A stretch of 32,489 nucleotides of DNA from Acetobacteraceae bacterium. GTDB taxonomy: Bacteria > Pseudomonadota > Alphaproteobacteria > Acetobacterales > Acetobacteraceae. The notes beneath the pieces were generated by a model. It ran no database searches and had not been told where the DNA came from. It saw only the letters and a program-made list of their open reading frames with translations. The stretch is taken from positions 1 through 32,489 of the forward strand of contig JASHQG010000017.1 in assembly GCA_030037665.1 (NCBI GenBank), read 5' to 3'. Positions 17,337 through 25,311 of the stretch are shown one piece after another. The stretch's first letter is position 1. Each line of letters opens with the position of its first letter. Both the position numbers and the translations under genes were made by a program.

Positions 17337-18209
17337 TCACTCCGACTGGGCGCATGCCTTGGCGGAGGCCTCGGCAAGCGCTCGGCGAACATGAACGACA
17401 GCCATTTTTCGTTTGTAATCGACCGAGCCACGGAAGTCGGCGATCGGATCAATCGCGTCTAGTACCATCGGCGCCGCTTCGCGGAACGTCGTCGCATCGG
17501 CGACTTTGCCGGACAGCATTGCTTCAACTGCCTTGGCGCGCACCGGTACCATCGCAGCCGCGCCGAGCGCGACGCGCGGCTCCGAAATGATGCCATTTCC
17601 ATCCAGTGCGAGCCGCACCGCGACCGAGACGGTGGCGTAATCGTCCTGCGTTGCTGGAAGAAATTTGAGGAAGGCGGTGCCACTGCCGGCTGGCTGTTCC
17701 GGAATCAGGATCTCGGTCACGATTTCATCTTGCGCCAGTATGGTTTCATAATAGCCGCTGAAAAACTGGTCGGTCGGAATGGTACGTTGACCGCGCTGCG
17801 AATGGGCAATGATCTGCGCATCCATCGCCATAAGGGCTGGCGGCGCATCGAGATTCGGATCGGCATGCGCAACGGCACCACCAATCGTCGCCATGGACCG
17901 TATCCGCACAGTCGCGACATGACCGCAGGCTTCGGCCAGTAGCGGCGCGAGGAGCCTGACAGATCCGCAGGTCGCGAGAGACTGGAGCGTCGTCAGCGCG
18001 CCAATCGTGAGTCCGCCCGATTCCTCGACCCGAGCCAAGGTCTTCAAGGCCCGAAGCCCAATCACGAAACGGGGCCGCACCAAGCGTTGCTTCATTAAGT
18101 TGACAAGACCAGTGCCGCCGGCGATCAGCTTTGCTTCATCGCCATGCCGGGCCAGCAGCGCCAGTGCTTCGTCACGGGTCAATGGTTCGAGATAGGTGAA
18201 CGGAATCAC
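17337..18209 (-). CDS. Molybdenum hydroxylase, FAD-binding medium subunit
   Basis: About 290 aa, the usual length of CoxM/CutM-type subunits of the xanthine oxidase family. The FAD motifs are IAGGTGLVNLMKQ (29-41) and ATIGGAVAHADP (107-118). It passes electrons from the 2Fe-2S clusters to FAD and on to an external acceptor. There is no Cys-rich 4Fe-4S insertion as in 4-hydroxybenzoyl-CoA reductase. GTG 18209 lies one base after the small-subunit stop; the ORF-track ATG 18236 overlaps it. I prefer GTG because IPFTYLEPL is the natural N-terminus, but the choice is not certain. Last gene of a three-gene operon. Confidence 0.88.
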   Translation of the reverse strand: MIPFTYLEPLTRDEALALLARHGDEAKLIAGGTGLVNLMKQRLVRPRFVIGLRALKTLARVEESGGLTIGALTTLQSLATCGSVRLLAPLLAEACGHVATVRIRSMATIGGAVAHADPNLDAPPALMAMDAQIIAHSQRGQRTIPTDQFFSGYYETILAQDEIVTEILIPEQPAGSGTAFLKFLPATQDDYATVSVAVRLALDGNGIISEPRVALGAAAMVPVRAKAVEAMLSGKVADATTFREAAPMVLDAIDPIADFRGSVDYKRKMAVVHVRRALAEASAKACAQSE

Positions 18210-18210
18210 G

Positions 18211-18672
18211 TCATTCGGCCCCGCAGGCCGCAGCAATCGATTCGATGATCTTGTAGTAACCTGTGCAGCGGCAGAGATTGCCCATCATCCAATGCCGGAT
18301 CTCCGACCGCGTGGGGCGCGGATTGGCGTCGAGCAACGCCTTGGCCGCGAGGATCTGCCCAGGCGTGCAGATGCCGCATTGCAGTCCACCATGCGCCAGA
18401 AACGCTTCCTGAAGCGGATGCAGCCGGTCGCCATCTGCAATACCTTCGATGGTTGTGACGGCACCCCCATCGGCGTGTACCGCAAGCGCGAGACAAGAAC
18501 TTATCGGCTTACCATCGAGCAGTACGGTGCAGGCGCCGCATACGCCGACGCCGCAGCTCTCCTTGGTACCCGTGAGCTTCATATCCTCACGCAGAAACTC
18601 GATAAGCAGGCGGCTGTCCTGCACCTCGCGGCTGACGGACGCGCCGTTGAGCATGAGCGTGATGCGTCTCAT
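18211..18672 (-). CDS. Molybdenum hydroxylase, 2Fe-2S small subunit
   Basis: A 153-aa iron-sulfur subunit with both clusters intact. The plant-ferredoxin-type cluster uses C40, C45, C48 and C60 (CGVGVCGAC...C). The second uses C99, C102, C134 and C136 (QCGICTPGQ and GNLCRCTGY). It relays electrons between molybdenum cofactor and FAD. Its ATG overlaps the stop of the large subunit by ATGA, and the medium subunit starts one base after its stop, so the complex is made in a fixed ratio. Length and motifs are canonical. Confidence 0.95.
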   Translation of the reverse strand: MRRITLMLNGASVSREVQDSRLLIEFLREDMKLTGTKESCGVGVCGACTVLLDGKPISSCLALAVHADGGAVTTIEGIADGDRLHPLQEAFLAHGGLQCGICTPGQILAAKALLDANPRPTRSEIRHWMMGNLCRCTGYYKIIESIAAACGAE

Positions 18673-20951
18673 ACCGCGCCTACCCCGTCGCTGAGACCTT
18701 CGAGCACCTTTTCGGCGCTAACCGGCAGTTCGCACAATCGCACGCCCACCGCATCGAACACCGCGTTGGTAATCGCCGCCGGAAGCGCGACGTTGCTCAT
18801 CTCGCCAATCGCGGTAGTCGAGAACGGAGCGGCCCCGCTGCCACCCGGCATCAGAACGGTTTCGAGCTCGGGTATGTCCGCAATCGTCGGCAGCTTGTAG
18901 TCGCCGAGATGCGCAGTGATCACGGCGCCGTCTTTCAGAACGATCCGCTCGCTCAAGGCCTGGCCCATGGCCTGGATCAGTCCGCCCTCGATCTGACCTT
19001 GATGCGTAATCGGATTGACGATGGTTCCAACGTCGTGCGCGGTGACGACTCGGCGCAGGCGTACCTGCCCAGTCTCGCGATCAACCGCCACTTCGGCGAA
19101 ATGCGCAACAAAGCTTGTGCGATCGGTCGGCTGGCTGGGCGCGTTCTCGCCCTGGCAGCTCAACGGCGCCTTGCCGCGTGCCGTGCTCCAGGCCATGAGC
19201 GGACCCAAGGCAATCGTCGCGCCGGCCGCGGAAAACGATCCGTCCTCGCCCAGCCGGACGTCGGCGGGTGCGCAATTGAGCCGCTCCGCAGCGAGTGCTG
19301 TCAGGTCTTGCTTCATTGTGTCGGCGGCGGCGGCTATTGCCTGTCCAATCGTCGTCGTCAGCCGCTGGCCGCTGGAGCCGGCTTCAAAGCCGCTAGACAG
19401 CGTGTCGCCTTGCACAATGTGAACCTCGGCGACCGAGACGCCGAAATGCTCAGCCACGAGCTGCGCCGCAATTGTATGAAAGCCGGTGCCCGTATCGGGT
19501 GACCCGAGCATAAGAGTGAAGCGGCCATCGGCGCCCACGGTGAGCGTCACAGTTGATCGTCCGAAGTTGCCGGGCGGATGTCCATAGATCGAGATGCCGT
19601 GGCCGATATCGGGCGGCTTCGGCTTGTCCCAACCGAAGGCCCGAGCGCCCGCCTCGATGGTCTCGCGGCACCTCATATGCCGCCGGGTTTCGCCAAGCGG
19701 CGTCAAATCGCCGTCTATGATCGCATTGCGCTGCCGCATCTCAAGAGGATCAAGTCCCATCTCATGCGCGATCATGTCAATGTGGCTTTCGACCGCGAAA
19801 GCCACCTGCGGCGCACCAGGTGCGCGCATGTGGCCGCAAGGCACGGTATTGGTGTGGACGCGCAGCACCTGGATAGCGCAATTCGGCACACGATAAGTTC
19901 CGGCGAGCTCGGCATAGCCGCCGTGAAGCGTCGGCACGGGAACGAAGCCGGCATAGGCACCGGCGTTGAAGATCACCCGCGCCTCGATTGCAAGCAGCCT
20001 CGCGTCGGAATCGACTCCGGTGCGCAAAGTGACGCTGGCGGAATGCCGCGGGTTCCCCGCCGTCAGCTCCTCAAAGGAATTCATGATCATCTTGACTGGC
20101 CGGCGAGCGGCGCGCGCCAGTTCATAGCAGAGGAGCGTGTCCATCAGCGATCCCTTGCCGCCGAAATCGCCGCCGATCGCCACGGGATTGAACCGGATAA
20201 GATGCTCGGGCACGCCGATGGCGTCCGCCATGTGAGCGCGCGCGATATGCGGGCCTTTATTGGCGATCCAAACATCAATCAAGTCGTCTGCGCCGATTGA
20301 GACAAGGCAGGTGTGCGGCTCGATATAGCCCTGATGCACCGAAGGAACGGCGAAGTGATGTTCGAAAATCTTGTGCGCCGTCACGAAGGCGCGCGCGACA
20401 TCACCATGCCGCGCCCTGAACTGCGAGATCACGTTCGGAATCGGCGGATACATATTCAGCTCGCCGTGGCTCCTGGTCGCCACGCCTGGTTGGATCTCAA
20501 CTGATTCCGGATGGATGATGGGCGCGGTTGGCTGCATCGCGTCCTCAGGCCGCAAGACCGCCGGCAGCTCCACGTACTCGACATCGATCAGCTCCAGCGC
20601 GGCCTCCGCGATCTCGAGGGTATCGGCTGCGACAGCCGCCACTTTCTCACCGACGAAGCGGGTTACGCCTTTAGCGAGCAGTGGAATATCCTTGCACATA
20701 CGGCCATAGCGCGTATCAGGCACATCGGCGCCAGTCAGCACGGCATGCACGCCGGGCAGCGCTTTGGCACGTTGTACATCGATTGAGACGATGCGTGCGC
20801 TGGCATGTGGGCTGCGCATGCAGCGGCCGAAGAGCGTGCCAGGCAGCTCGACATCGCCGGCATAGCCGGCACGGCCTGTTACCTTGGCCACTCCATCCAC
20901 GCGTCGGATTGGCTCGCCCACGGCCTTGCCGCTCAGCCTTATTGCCTCCAT
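18669..20951 (-). CDS. Molybdenum hydroxylase, molybdopterin-binding large subunit (xanthine oxidase family)
   Basis: A 760-aa catalytic subunit that would hydroxylate a heteroaromatic ring, aldehyde or related substrate using water as the oxygen source. It opens RRVDGVAKVTGRAGYAGDV. Cofactor contacts include QGYIEPHTCL (207-216), AIGGDFGGKG (258-267), MRAPGAPQ (375-382) and EAGSSGQRL. Glu717 in AIGEMSNVALPAA is the expected catalytic base. The CO-dehydrogenase signature AYRCSFR is absent, so it is not CoxL. Start ATG 20951 fits the family; the ORF-track extension to 21113 is non-family. Order L-S-M. No maturation genes (XdhC, MobA, CoxDEF type) are adjacent. The substrate is unassigned. Confidence 0.93.
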   Translation of the reverse strand: MEAIRLSGKAVGEPIRRVDGVAKVTGRAGYAGDVELPGTLFGRCMRSPHASARIVSIDVQRAKALPGVHAVLTGADVPDTRYGRMCKDIPLLAKGVTRFVGEKVAAVAADTLEIAEAALELIDVEYVELPAVLRPEDAMQPTAPIIHPESVEIQPGVATRSHGELNMYPPIPNVISQFRARHGDVARAFVTAHKIFEHHFAVPSVHQGYIEPHTCLVSIGADDLIDVWIANKGPHIARAHMADAIGVPEHLIRFNPVAIGGDFGGKGSLMDTLLCYELARAARRPVKMIMNSFEELTAGNPRHSASVTLRTGVDSDARLLAIEARVIFNAGAYAGFVPVPTLHGGYAELAGTYRVPNCAIQVLRVHTNTVPCGHMRAPGAPQVAFAVESHIDMIAHEMGLDPLEMRQRNAIIDGDLTPLGETRRHMRCRETIEAGARAFGWDKPKPPDIGHGISIYGHPPGNFGRSTVTLTVGADGRFTLMLGSPDTGTGFHTIAAQLVAEHFGVSVAEVHIVQGDTLSSGFEAGSSGQRLTTTIGQAIAAAADTMKQDLTALAAERLNCAPADVRLGEDGSFSAAGATIALGPLMAWSTARGKAPLSCQGENAPSQPTDRTSFVAHFAEVAVDRETGQVRLRRVVTAHDVGTIVNPITHQGQIEGGLIQAMGQALSERIVLKDGAVITAHLGDYKLPTIADIPELETVLMPGGSGAAPFSTTAIGEMSNVALPAAITNAVFDAVGVRLCELPVSAEKVLEGLSDGVGAV

Positions 20952-21261
20952 GCGATCACCGCTCTCCGATTGGTCGCAGCGTGACCTCCGAGTGTATCCG
21001 CCACGTTCAGTATGGCAAGGAGACCAATGGCGGCACTCTGCATTTTTACGCCACGCTAATATTGAGCCGTCACCCATCAGGCTGACCTCGCCCCCTCGAA
21101 CAGCGGCGACCATTCCGGAAGCGTGATGCGCGTGGTTGCATCGTTATGGTCGCCGAACCCGGGCGATGAAATCGGATTATCGGGCGGCTATTTTTGTTTG
21201 CAACCCTGGAATGGGACACGTGCTCCCGCTCTCGGACAACCATGATCAGTGGTTCCTTAAC
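20952..21261. promoter_or_regulatory. Divergent intergenic region, Mo-hydroxylase operon versus enoyl-CoA hydratase pseudogene
   Basis: A 310-bp gap between divergent starts that should carry the Mo-hydroxylase promoter. I see no certain promoter boxes or operator symmetry. Both reading frames extend into it in the ORF track, but those extensions lack family similarity. Confidence 0.35.
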
Positions 21262-21995
21262 ATGACGACGCCCGACAATGCGGCGCTGACCGAAACCACA
21301 GGCGCCGTGCGCCTGCGGACCCTGAACCGCGCCACCAAGCCGAACGCGATCAACGCCGACCTCGTGCACGCCTTGATACATGCGCTGCGCGCGGTGCAGC
21401 GCGACGACGACATCGTGGTCGGGATCCTGCGCGGCGCCGGGAGGGTTTTCTCGGCGGGCGCCGACACCTCAGCGCCGTCGCCTGTGACACCGGAAAATCG
21501 CCCGAATCTGATCCGGCATGGCGATGCCAACATCGCGCTCACGAGACGGTTCGGCCGCATCGACAAGCCGATGATCGCCGCCGCGCACGGTTATGCTCTG
21601 GGAGCCGGCACAGGCCTCGCATTCGGGAGTGACCTCGTGGTGGCGGCCGAAAGCGCCTGTTTTGGGCATCAAGGCTGAAGGCAGGCCTGACCGCCACCAC
21701 GGTCGCTGCTCAGATGGTGCATCCGATGGGACGCAAGTTCACGTTCGAACTGCTGTCGCTGTGTGACAACATGCTCCCGTGGCGCGCTTATGAAGTCGCT
21801 CTTGTCAATCGGGTCGTACCTGACGACAGATTGCCAGATGGCGCGATGGCCCTGGCGGAATGCTTGGCGGGCTGGAACGAGTGGCAATTGCGGCAGACCA
21901 AACCGGTCTTCTAGCGTTTGCCGTCGATGGACGTGGACAAGGCACTGGAGCTGACGCGTGACGTGTCGGTGATGATGGGCCGCTTGCCGGCCTGA
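21262..21995 (+). pseudogene. Enoyl-CoA hydratase/isomerase, broken by a frameshift and a stop
   Basis: The first part (from ATG 21262) is a normal crotonase N-terminus: VVGILRGAGRVFSAGADTSA is the oxyanion-hole segment, and MIAAAHGYALGAGTGLAF the second. At CFGHQG the frame ends. One base lower the family continues with LKAGLTATTVAAQMVHPMGRK, VALVNRVVP and LAGWNEWQLRQTKPVF, so one base is missing near 21676. A second lesion follows: a TAG at 21912-21914 replaces the Tyr of the VFYR-type motif, after which DVDKALELTRDVSVMMGR completes the protein. Two independent lesions make a sequencing error unlikely. Beta-oxidation or ring-degradation role lost. Confidence 0.85.
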
Positions 21996-22207
21996 CTTCT
22001 TCGATCGAAGATCGGCTTGCGGTCCCGTACCACGGCCCGGTTCGAAATGGTCTCGTCCAGGCATTGGCGGGCGCGATAATTGGGTGATACTCCTCAAGCA
22101 ACGCGACCCCGGAAACCGCGTCGGCTCGCGCCTGGTAGGTTTCGGCGTGCACCCGACCGATCACGACACGGCTCACCAGACACCACACTGCGTAAGGAGA
22201 AACCGTC

Positions 22208-22993
22208 ATGCCATTCTACGAAAGAGGCGATGTCCGCATCCATTACCAGGAGGCCGGCTCTGGCTTTCCGTTGCTGGTCATCCCCGGTGGCGGACTGAAC
22301 TCCACGATCGCGGGCTTGGCGACCTCCAGCCATCCGTTCAACCCGTTCGATGAATTCCAGGACGAATTCCGCGTCATCGCAGCTGATCTGCGCAACGCCA
22401 AGGGCGGCCAGTCCTCAGGTCCGCTCGAGACCGACCGACCGTGGGACGCCTATACCGACGATCAGATCGGCCTGATGGATCACCTCGGCATCCGGGAATT
22501 CCTGGTACTCGGCTTCTGCATCGGCGGCCCTTTCATCTGGAACATGTTGAAGCGCGCGGGCGACCGCGTCATCGCTGCGGTGCCGGCGCAGCCCAGCGGC
22601 TGGCGCCCGGAGATGCCCAGCCTTTCCTACGACAACAACATGAAGGGCTGGGGTCCGGAATTGTGTGCCCGCCGGTCCGACATCACGATGAAGATGGTCG
22701 ATGAGTTCCTGACCAATATGTACAGCGCCCGCGCCGACTTTGTTTACACAGTGACGCGTGATTTCGTGCGCGGCTGCCAGACGCCGATTCTGGTGTTGCC
22801 GGACGACGTGGCGGCGCATCCATATGCCGTCGCCATGGAAACCGTGCGTCTCGCGCCCAACGCGCAGGTGAGCCTTTACCCTTGGAAGGATACCCCGGAT
22901 AAGATCCCGCTGGCGGTACGCCATATTCGCACATTCCTGCGGGCGTATCGGCCGGTTACAGGAGCGCGAGCAATGGCGGCCGCCGCGCAGTAG
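22208..22993 (+). CDS. Alpha/beta hydrolase with cysteine at the nucleophile position
   Basis: A 261-aa alpha/beta-hydrolase-fold protein. It has the oxyanion segment VIPGGGLNS, the FRVIAADLRNAKGGQS strand-loop and a nucleophile elbow GFCIGG (102-107). Cys104 stands where most members carry Ser. After strand 7, LVLPDDVAAHP offers the acid residue (Asp199 or Asp200) and His204. The usual catalytic His before the last helix is not evident (YPWKDTPDKIPLAVRHI). ATG 22208 has GTAAGGAGAAA upstream. It sits between a broken enoyl-CoA hydratase and a flavin monooxygenase, fitting an ester or C-C-bond hydrolase of a ring-degradation route. Activity could also be altered or lost. Confidence 0.85.
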   Translation: MPFYERGDVRIHYQEAGSGFPLLVIPGGGLNSTIAGLATSSHPFNPFDEFQDEFRVIAADLRNAKGGQSSGPLETDRPWDAYTDDQIGLMDHLGIREFLVLGFCIGGPFIWNMLKRAGDRVIAAVPAQPSGWRPEMPSLSYDNNMKGWGPELCARRSDITMKMVDEFLTNMYSARADFVYTVTRDFVRGCQTPILVLPDDVAAHPYAVAMETVRLAPNAQVSLYPWKDTPDKIPLAVRHIRTFLRAYRPVTGARAMAAAAQ

Positions 22994-23171
22994 CGCCGGA
23001 TTAGTCCTTGCGCCGGGCCGCCATGGAGCCCGGTGCGGCGGCAATCAGCAATAGGTCCCCTTCCAGCCGTCCACCCCCCGACTTTCGCCCTGCGTGGCCA
23101 AAGCTTGACCACGGCACCCGGCCCGTCGGTAATCGATCGAAGCCGCGTTGTCGCGGAGCAGGAGACACACC

Positions 23172-24305
23172 ATGCCGAGCGTCCATCCGCAGGTACAGAA
23201 AGCGCGCGATCTCATGCCTCTTATCGCCGCGACCTCGGACGAACACGACAAAATCCGCAAACTCACCAAACCAGTCGTCGAAGCCCTGATCGACGGCGGA
23301 TTCTTTACCATGCTGAAGACGAAATCCGTTGGCGGAATGGAGCTAAAACCCTCGATCTTCGCCCAGGTGACCGAGGCGTTCGCCACCGCGGATGGATCGA
23401 CCGGATGGGTGGTCTGTCAGAGCAACGGCTGCTCGACGACAAGTGCGTATCTCGATCCACACATTGCCCAGGAGATTTTCGGGAGGCCGGACGGGATAGT
23501 CGCCTGGGGACCGCCCGGTTCACCATACGAGGCCACACCGGTGGAAGGCGGGTACCGCATCACCGGCAAATGGCGCTTCATGAGCGGCAGTCAGAACGCC
23601 CACTGGCTTGGTGCGCATCTGCGGGTGGCGGGCACCAAGGAAACCAAGACCTTTCTGTATCCCAAATCGAGCGCCACGTTCCACGATATCTGGCACACGC
23701 TTGGATTGCGCGGCACGGCCAGCAACGAGTATTCCGTCGACAATCTGTTCATTCCGCACGAGCGCGCCATACACCGAGACGATCCGCGCGACCGCCGAAC
23801 CGACAGCCCACTTTATCATTTCACCAGCAACCAACTCTATTCGATCGGGTTCGGCGGAGTCGCGCTTGGTATCGCCCGAGGCACGATGGACGCATTTCTG
23901 GCCCTGCCGCGGGAAAAGACCCGCCGCGGCGCTGGCAAACCGATGGTAGAGAACAACGTCGTGCAGTCGCACGTGGCTCAGTCCGAGGCGAGGTGGCGGT
24001 CCGCACGCTATTTCCTGCACGCTGCGGCGGACGAAGCGTTGGAAACGATCGAGGAAAAGGGCGAGATGGATCCGGATCAGCGCACCCGCCTGCGCCTCGC
24101 CTCCACCTGGGCCATTCAGTCGTCACGGGAGATCGTCAACACGCTGTTTCACGACTGCGGCTCGATGGCGGTATTCGAGGAGAACCCTTTCGAGCGCCGG
24201 CTGCGCGACATTGACACGGTCGCGCAACAGGGCCAGGGGCGGATACTGCACTACGAGACGGTCGGTCAGATCATGCTTGGCCTGTCACCGGAGAATATTT
24301 TCTAG
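23172..24305 (+). CDS. Acyl-CoA-dehydrogenase-fold flavin-dependent monooxygenase (HsaA/HpaH type)
   Basis: A 377-aa protein of the group that includes HsaA and other two-component aromatic hydroxylases. It has the acyl-CoA dehydrogenase fold but acts with reduced flavin from a partner reductase. Seen: the helical N-terminal domain, ATADGSTGWVVCQSN (71-85), the flavin-binding strand ITGKWRFMSGS (130-140), and a C-terminal helical domain with ALGIARG-type and DCGSMAVF segments. It lacks the catalytic Glu context of true acyl-CoA dehydrogenases. ATG 23172 follows AGGAG at eight bases. The preceding alpha/beta hydrolase ends 178 bp upstream and may be co-transcribed. No reductase is in the window. 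Dibenzothiophene-desulfurisation-type enzymes are a more distant option. Confidence 0.85.
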   Translation: MPSVHPQVQKARDLMPLIAATSDEHDKIRKLTKPVVEALIDGGFFTMLKTKSVGGMELKPSIFAQVTEAFATADGSTGWVVCQSNGCSTTSAYLDPHIAQEIFGRPDGIVAWGPPGSPYEATPVEGGYRITGKWRFMSGSQNAHWLGAHLRVAGTKETKTFLYPKSSATFHDIWHTLGLRGTASNEYSVDNLFIPHERAIHRDDPRDRRTDSPLYHFTSNQLYSIGFGGVALGIARGTMDAFLALPREKTRRGAGKPMVENNVVQSHVAQSEARWRSARYFLHAAADEALETIEEKGEMDPDQRTRLRLASTWAIQSSREIVNTLFHDCGSMAVFEENPFERRLRDIDTVAQQGQGRILHYETVGQIMLGLSPENIF

Positions 24306-24768
24306 CGGTGTCCTCGTCGATCAAGACGCGACCGTCATTGCCACAAATGGCGGCTAATTCGCCCATACCCATGGCCAGGCACGCTTGCACGAATGTCTGC
24401 TTCAGAACACCTGGCGGGTGCAGCTGCACGACCTGGATGGCTGCATTGCCGTCACCCTGAAAACGGCGGTTGGTTGATTGCGTCGAATGGCCGGATCGTT
24501 GGATTTGGGATGGACACAAACACGACAGAGCTGATCGCCCGCCAAGCGGGTGGAGAATCGCTGGTTGACGAACTGTCTGCAGCGGCGGACACGTTCGGCG
24601 GCCGGCTGCAGGTGGAATGGGACCCGGCGACACCGGTGCCGCAGTCTCGCCGCGGCGACATCACTGTCGCCCTCACCAACAGGGGGCAAGGCCCAGCAAG
24701 GCCAGCTGTCGGATCAGCCGAGCCTCACCTACGCCTCCAATCCTGACGACGCGGCCGTCACGATCAGT
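24306..24768 (+). pseudogene. Remnant of an IS4/IS1380-like transposase N-terminus
   Basis: From ATG 24510 the frame gives MDTNTTELIARQAGGESLVD then GGRLQVEWDPATPV. This strongly recalls the N-terminus of a transposase group in which GGRxQVxWDP is followed by TPLGQLPFFI. That continuation is missing. After a gap, a neighbouring frame has LSDQPSLTYASNP, similar to the next conserved stretch (CPLTYxSPNAP). The piece stops at repeat C3, so most of the transposase is deleted. The 24306-24509 part upstream shows nothing recognisable. The family label is from memory of motifs and is tentative. Confidence 0.5.
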
Positions 24769-24850
24769 CTGTCGCCTTGCCAAAAATGAGCGGAAAAGGG
24801 GCCGTTCGCCGCGATCTACCATGAGCCTCGGAATGTGTCGCACCGGTTCG
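24769..24850 (+). repeat. Dispersed IS-end-like repeat, copy C3
   Basis: CTGTCGCCTTGCCAAAAATG, GCGGAAAAGGGGCCGTTCGC and CTCGGAATGTGTCGCACCG match C1 and C2 in the same order with a few single-base gaps. It lies exactly between the transposase remnant and the truncated MFS gene, as expected for a decayed element end at an insertion junction. Confidence 0.58.
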
Positions 24851-24936
24851 GCTGCCGGCCGGCGTTGCTGGGCGGATCGGCCCGTGCGTCTGTCTCCGGC
24901 TCCGCGATGCGGCCGGTGCAGGACACGGGAAGCGCT

Positions 24937-25292
24937 ACTGATGCCTTGGTCTACTTGTGCCCGGCATTGGGGATGGTGAGTCTGGTCTATGCACCGATGG
25001 GGGCGCTGCTGCCAGGCCTGTCTCCACCTCAAGCACTGTGCACTGGCGCCTCGACAGCCTACGGCCCGGGGCGCATTCTCGGCGCGTCGCTGATACCCTA
25101 TGCGGCTCAGCGCCTGCTCGGATACGATGGGCTTGCCGCGGTCGAGCTCTATATCAGCGGTGCGGCGGCGGTGATTTTGTGGCCTCGTTGTTCCTGTGCC
25201 AGGTTCCCACCGTCGCTGAGGAACGCAACGACAACACACTCTCGTCGAGTGTGAGAGGGGTAGCGCGGACCGCTTCACGTGCCCCTCCGTAA
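24937..25292 (+). pseudogene. C-terminal fragment of an MFS (metabolite:H+ symporter-like) transporter
   Basis: The frame encodes TM segments and the loop typical of the last third of sugar/metabolite:H+ symporters: MVSLVYAPMGALLPGL, then TGASTAYGPGRILGASLIPY, GYDGLAAVELYISGAA. The familiar family forms are ALPELFPTRVRYTGASLAYN-LGGILGASLAPY. Near 25180 the frame must shift by one base to reach VASLFL and the polar tail EERNDNTLSSSV. The N-terminal two thirds are absent, cut at repeat C3. The fragment cannot make a working transporter. It may once have imported the substrate of the neighbouring catabolic enzymes. Confidence 0.7.
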
Positions 25293-25311
25293 CAAAGTGA
25301 GGAGGAGGTGT

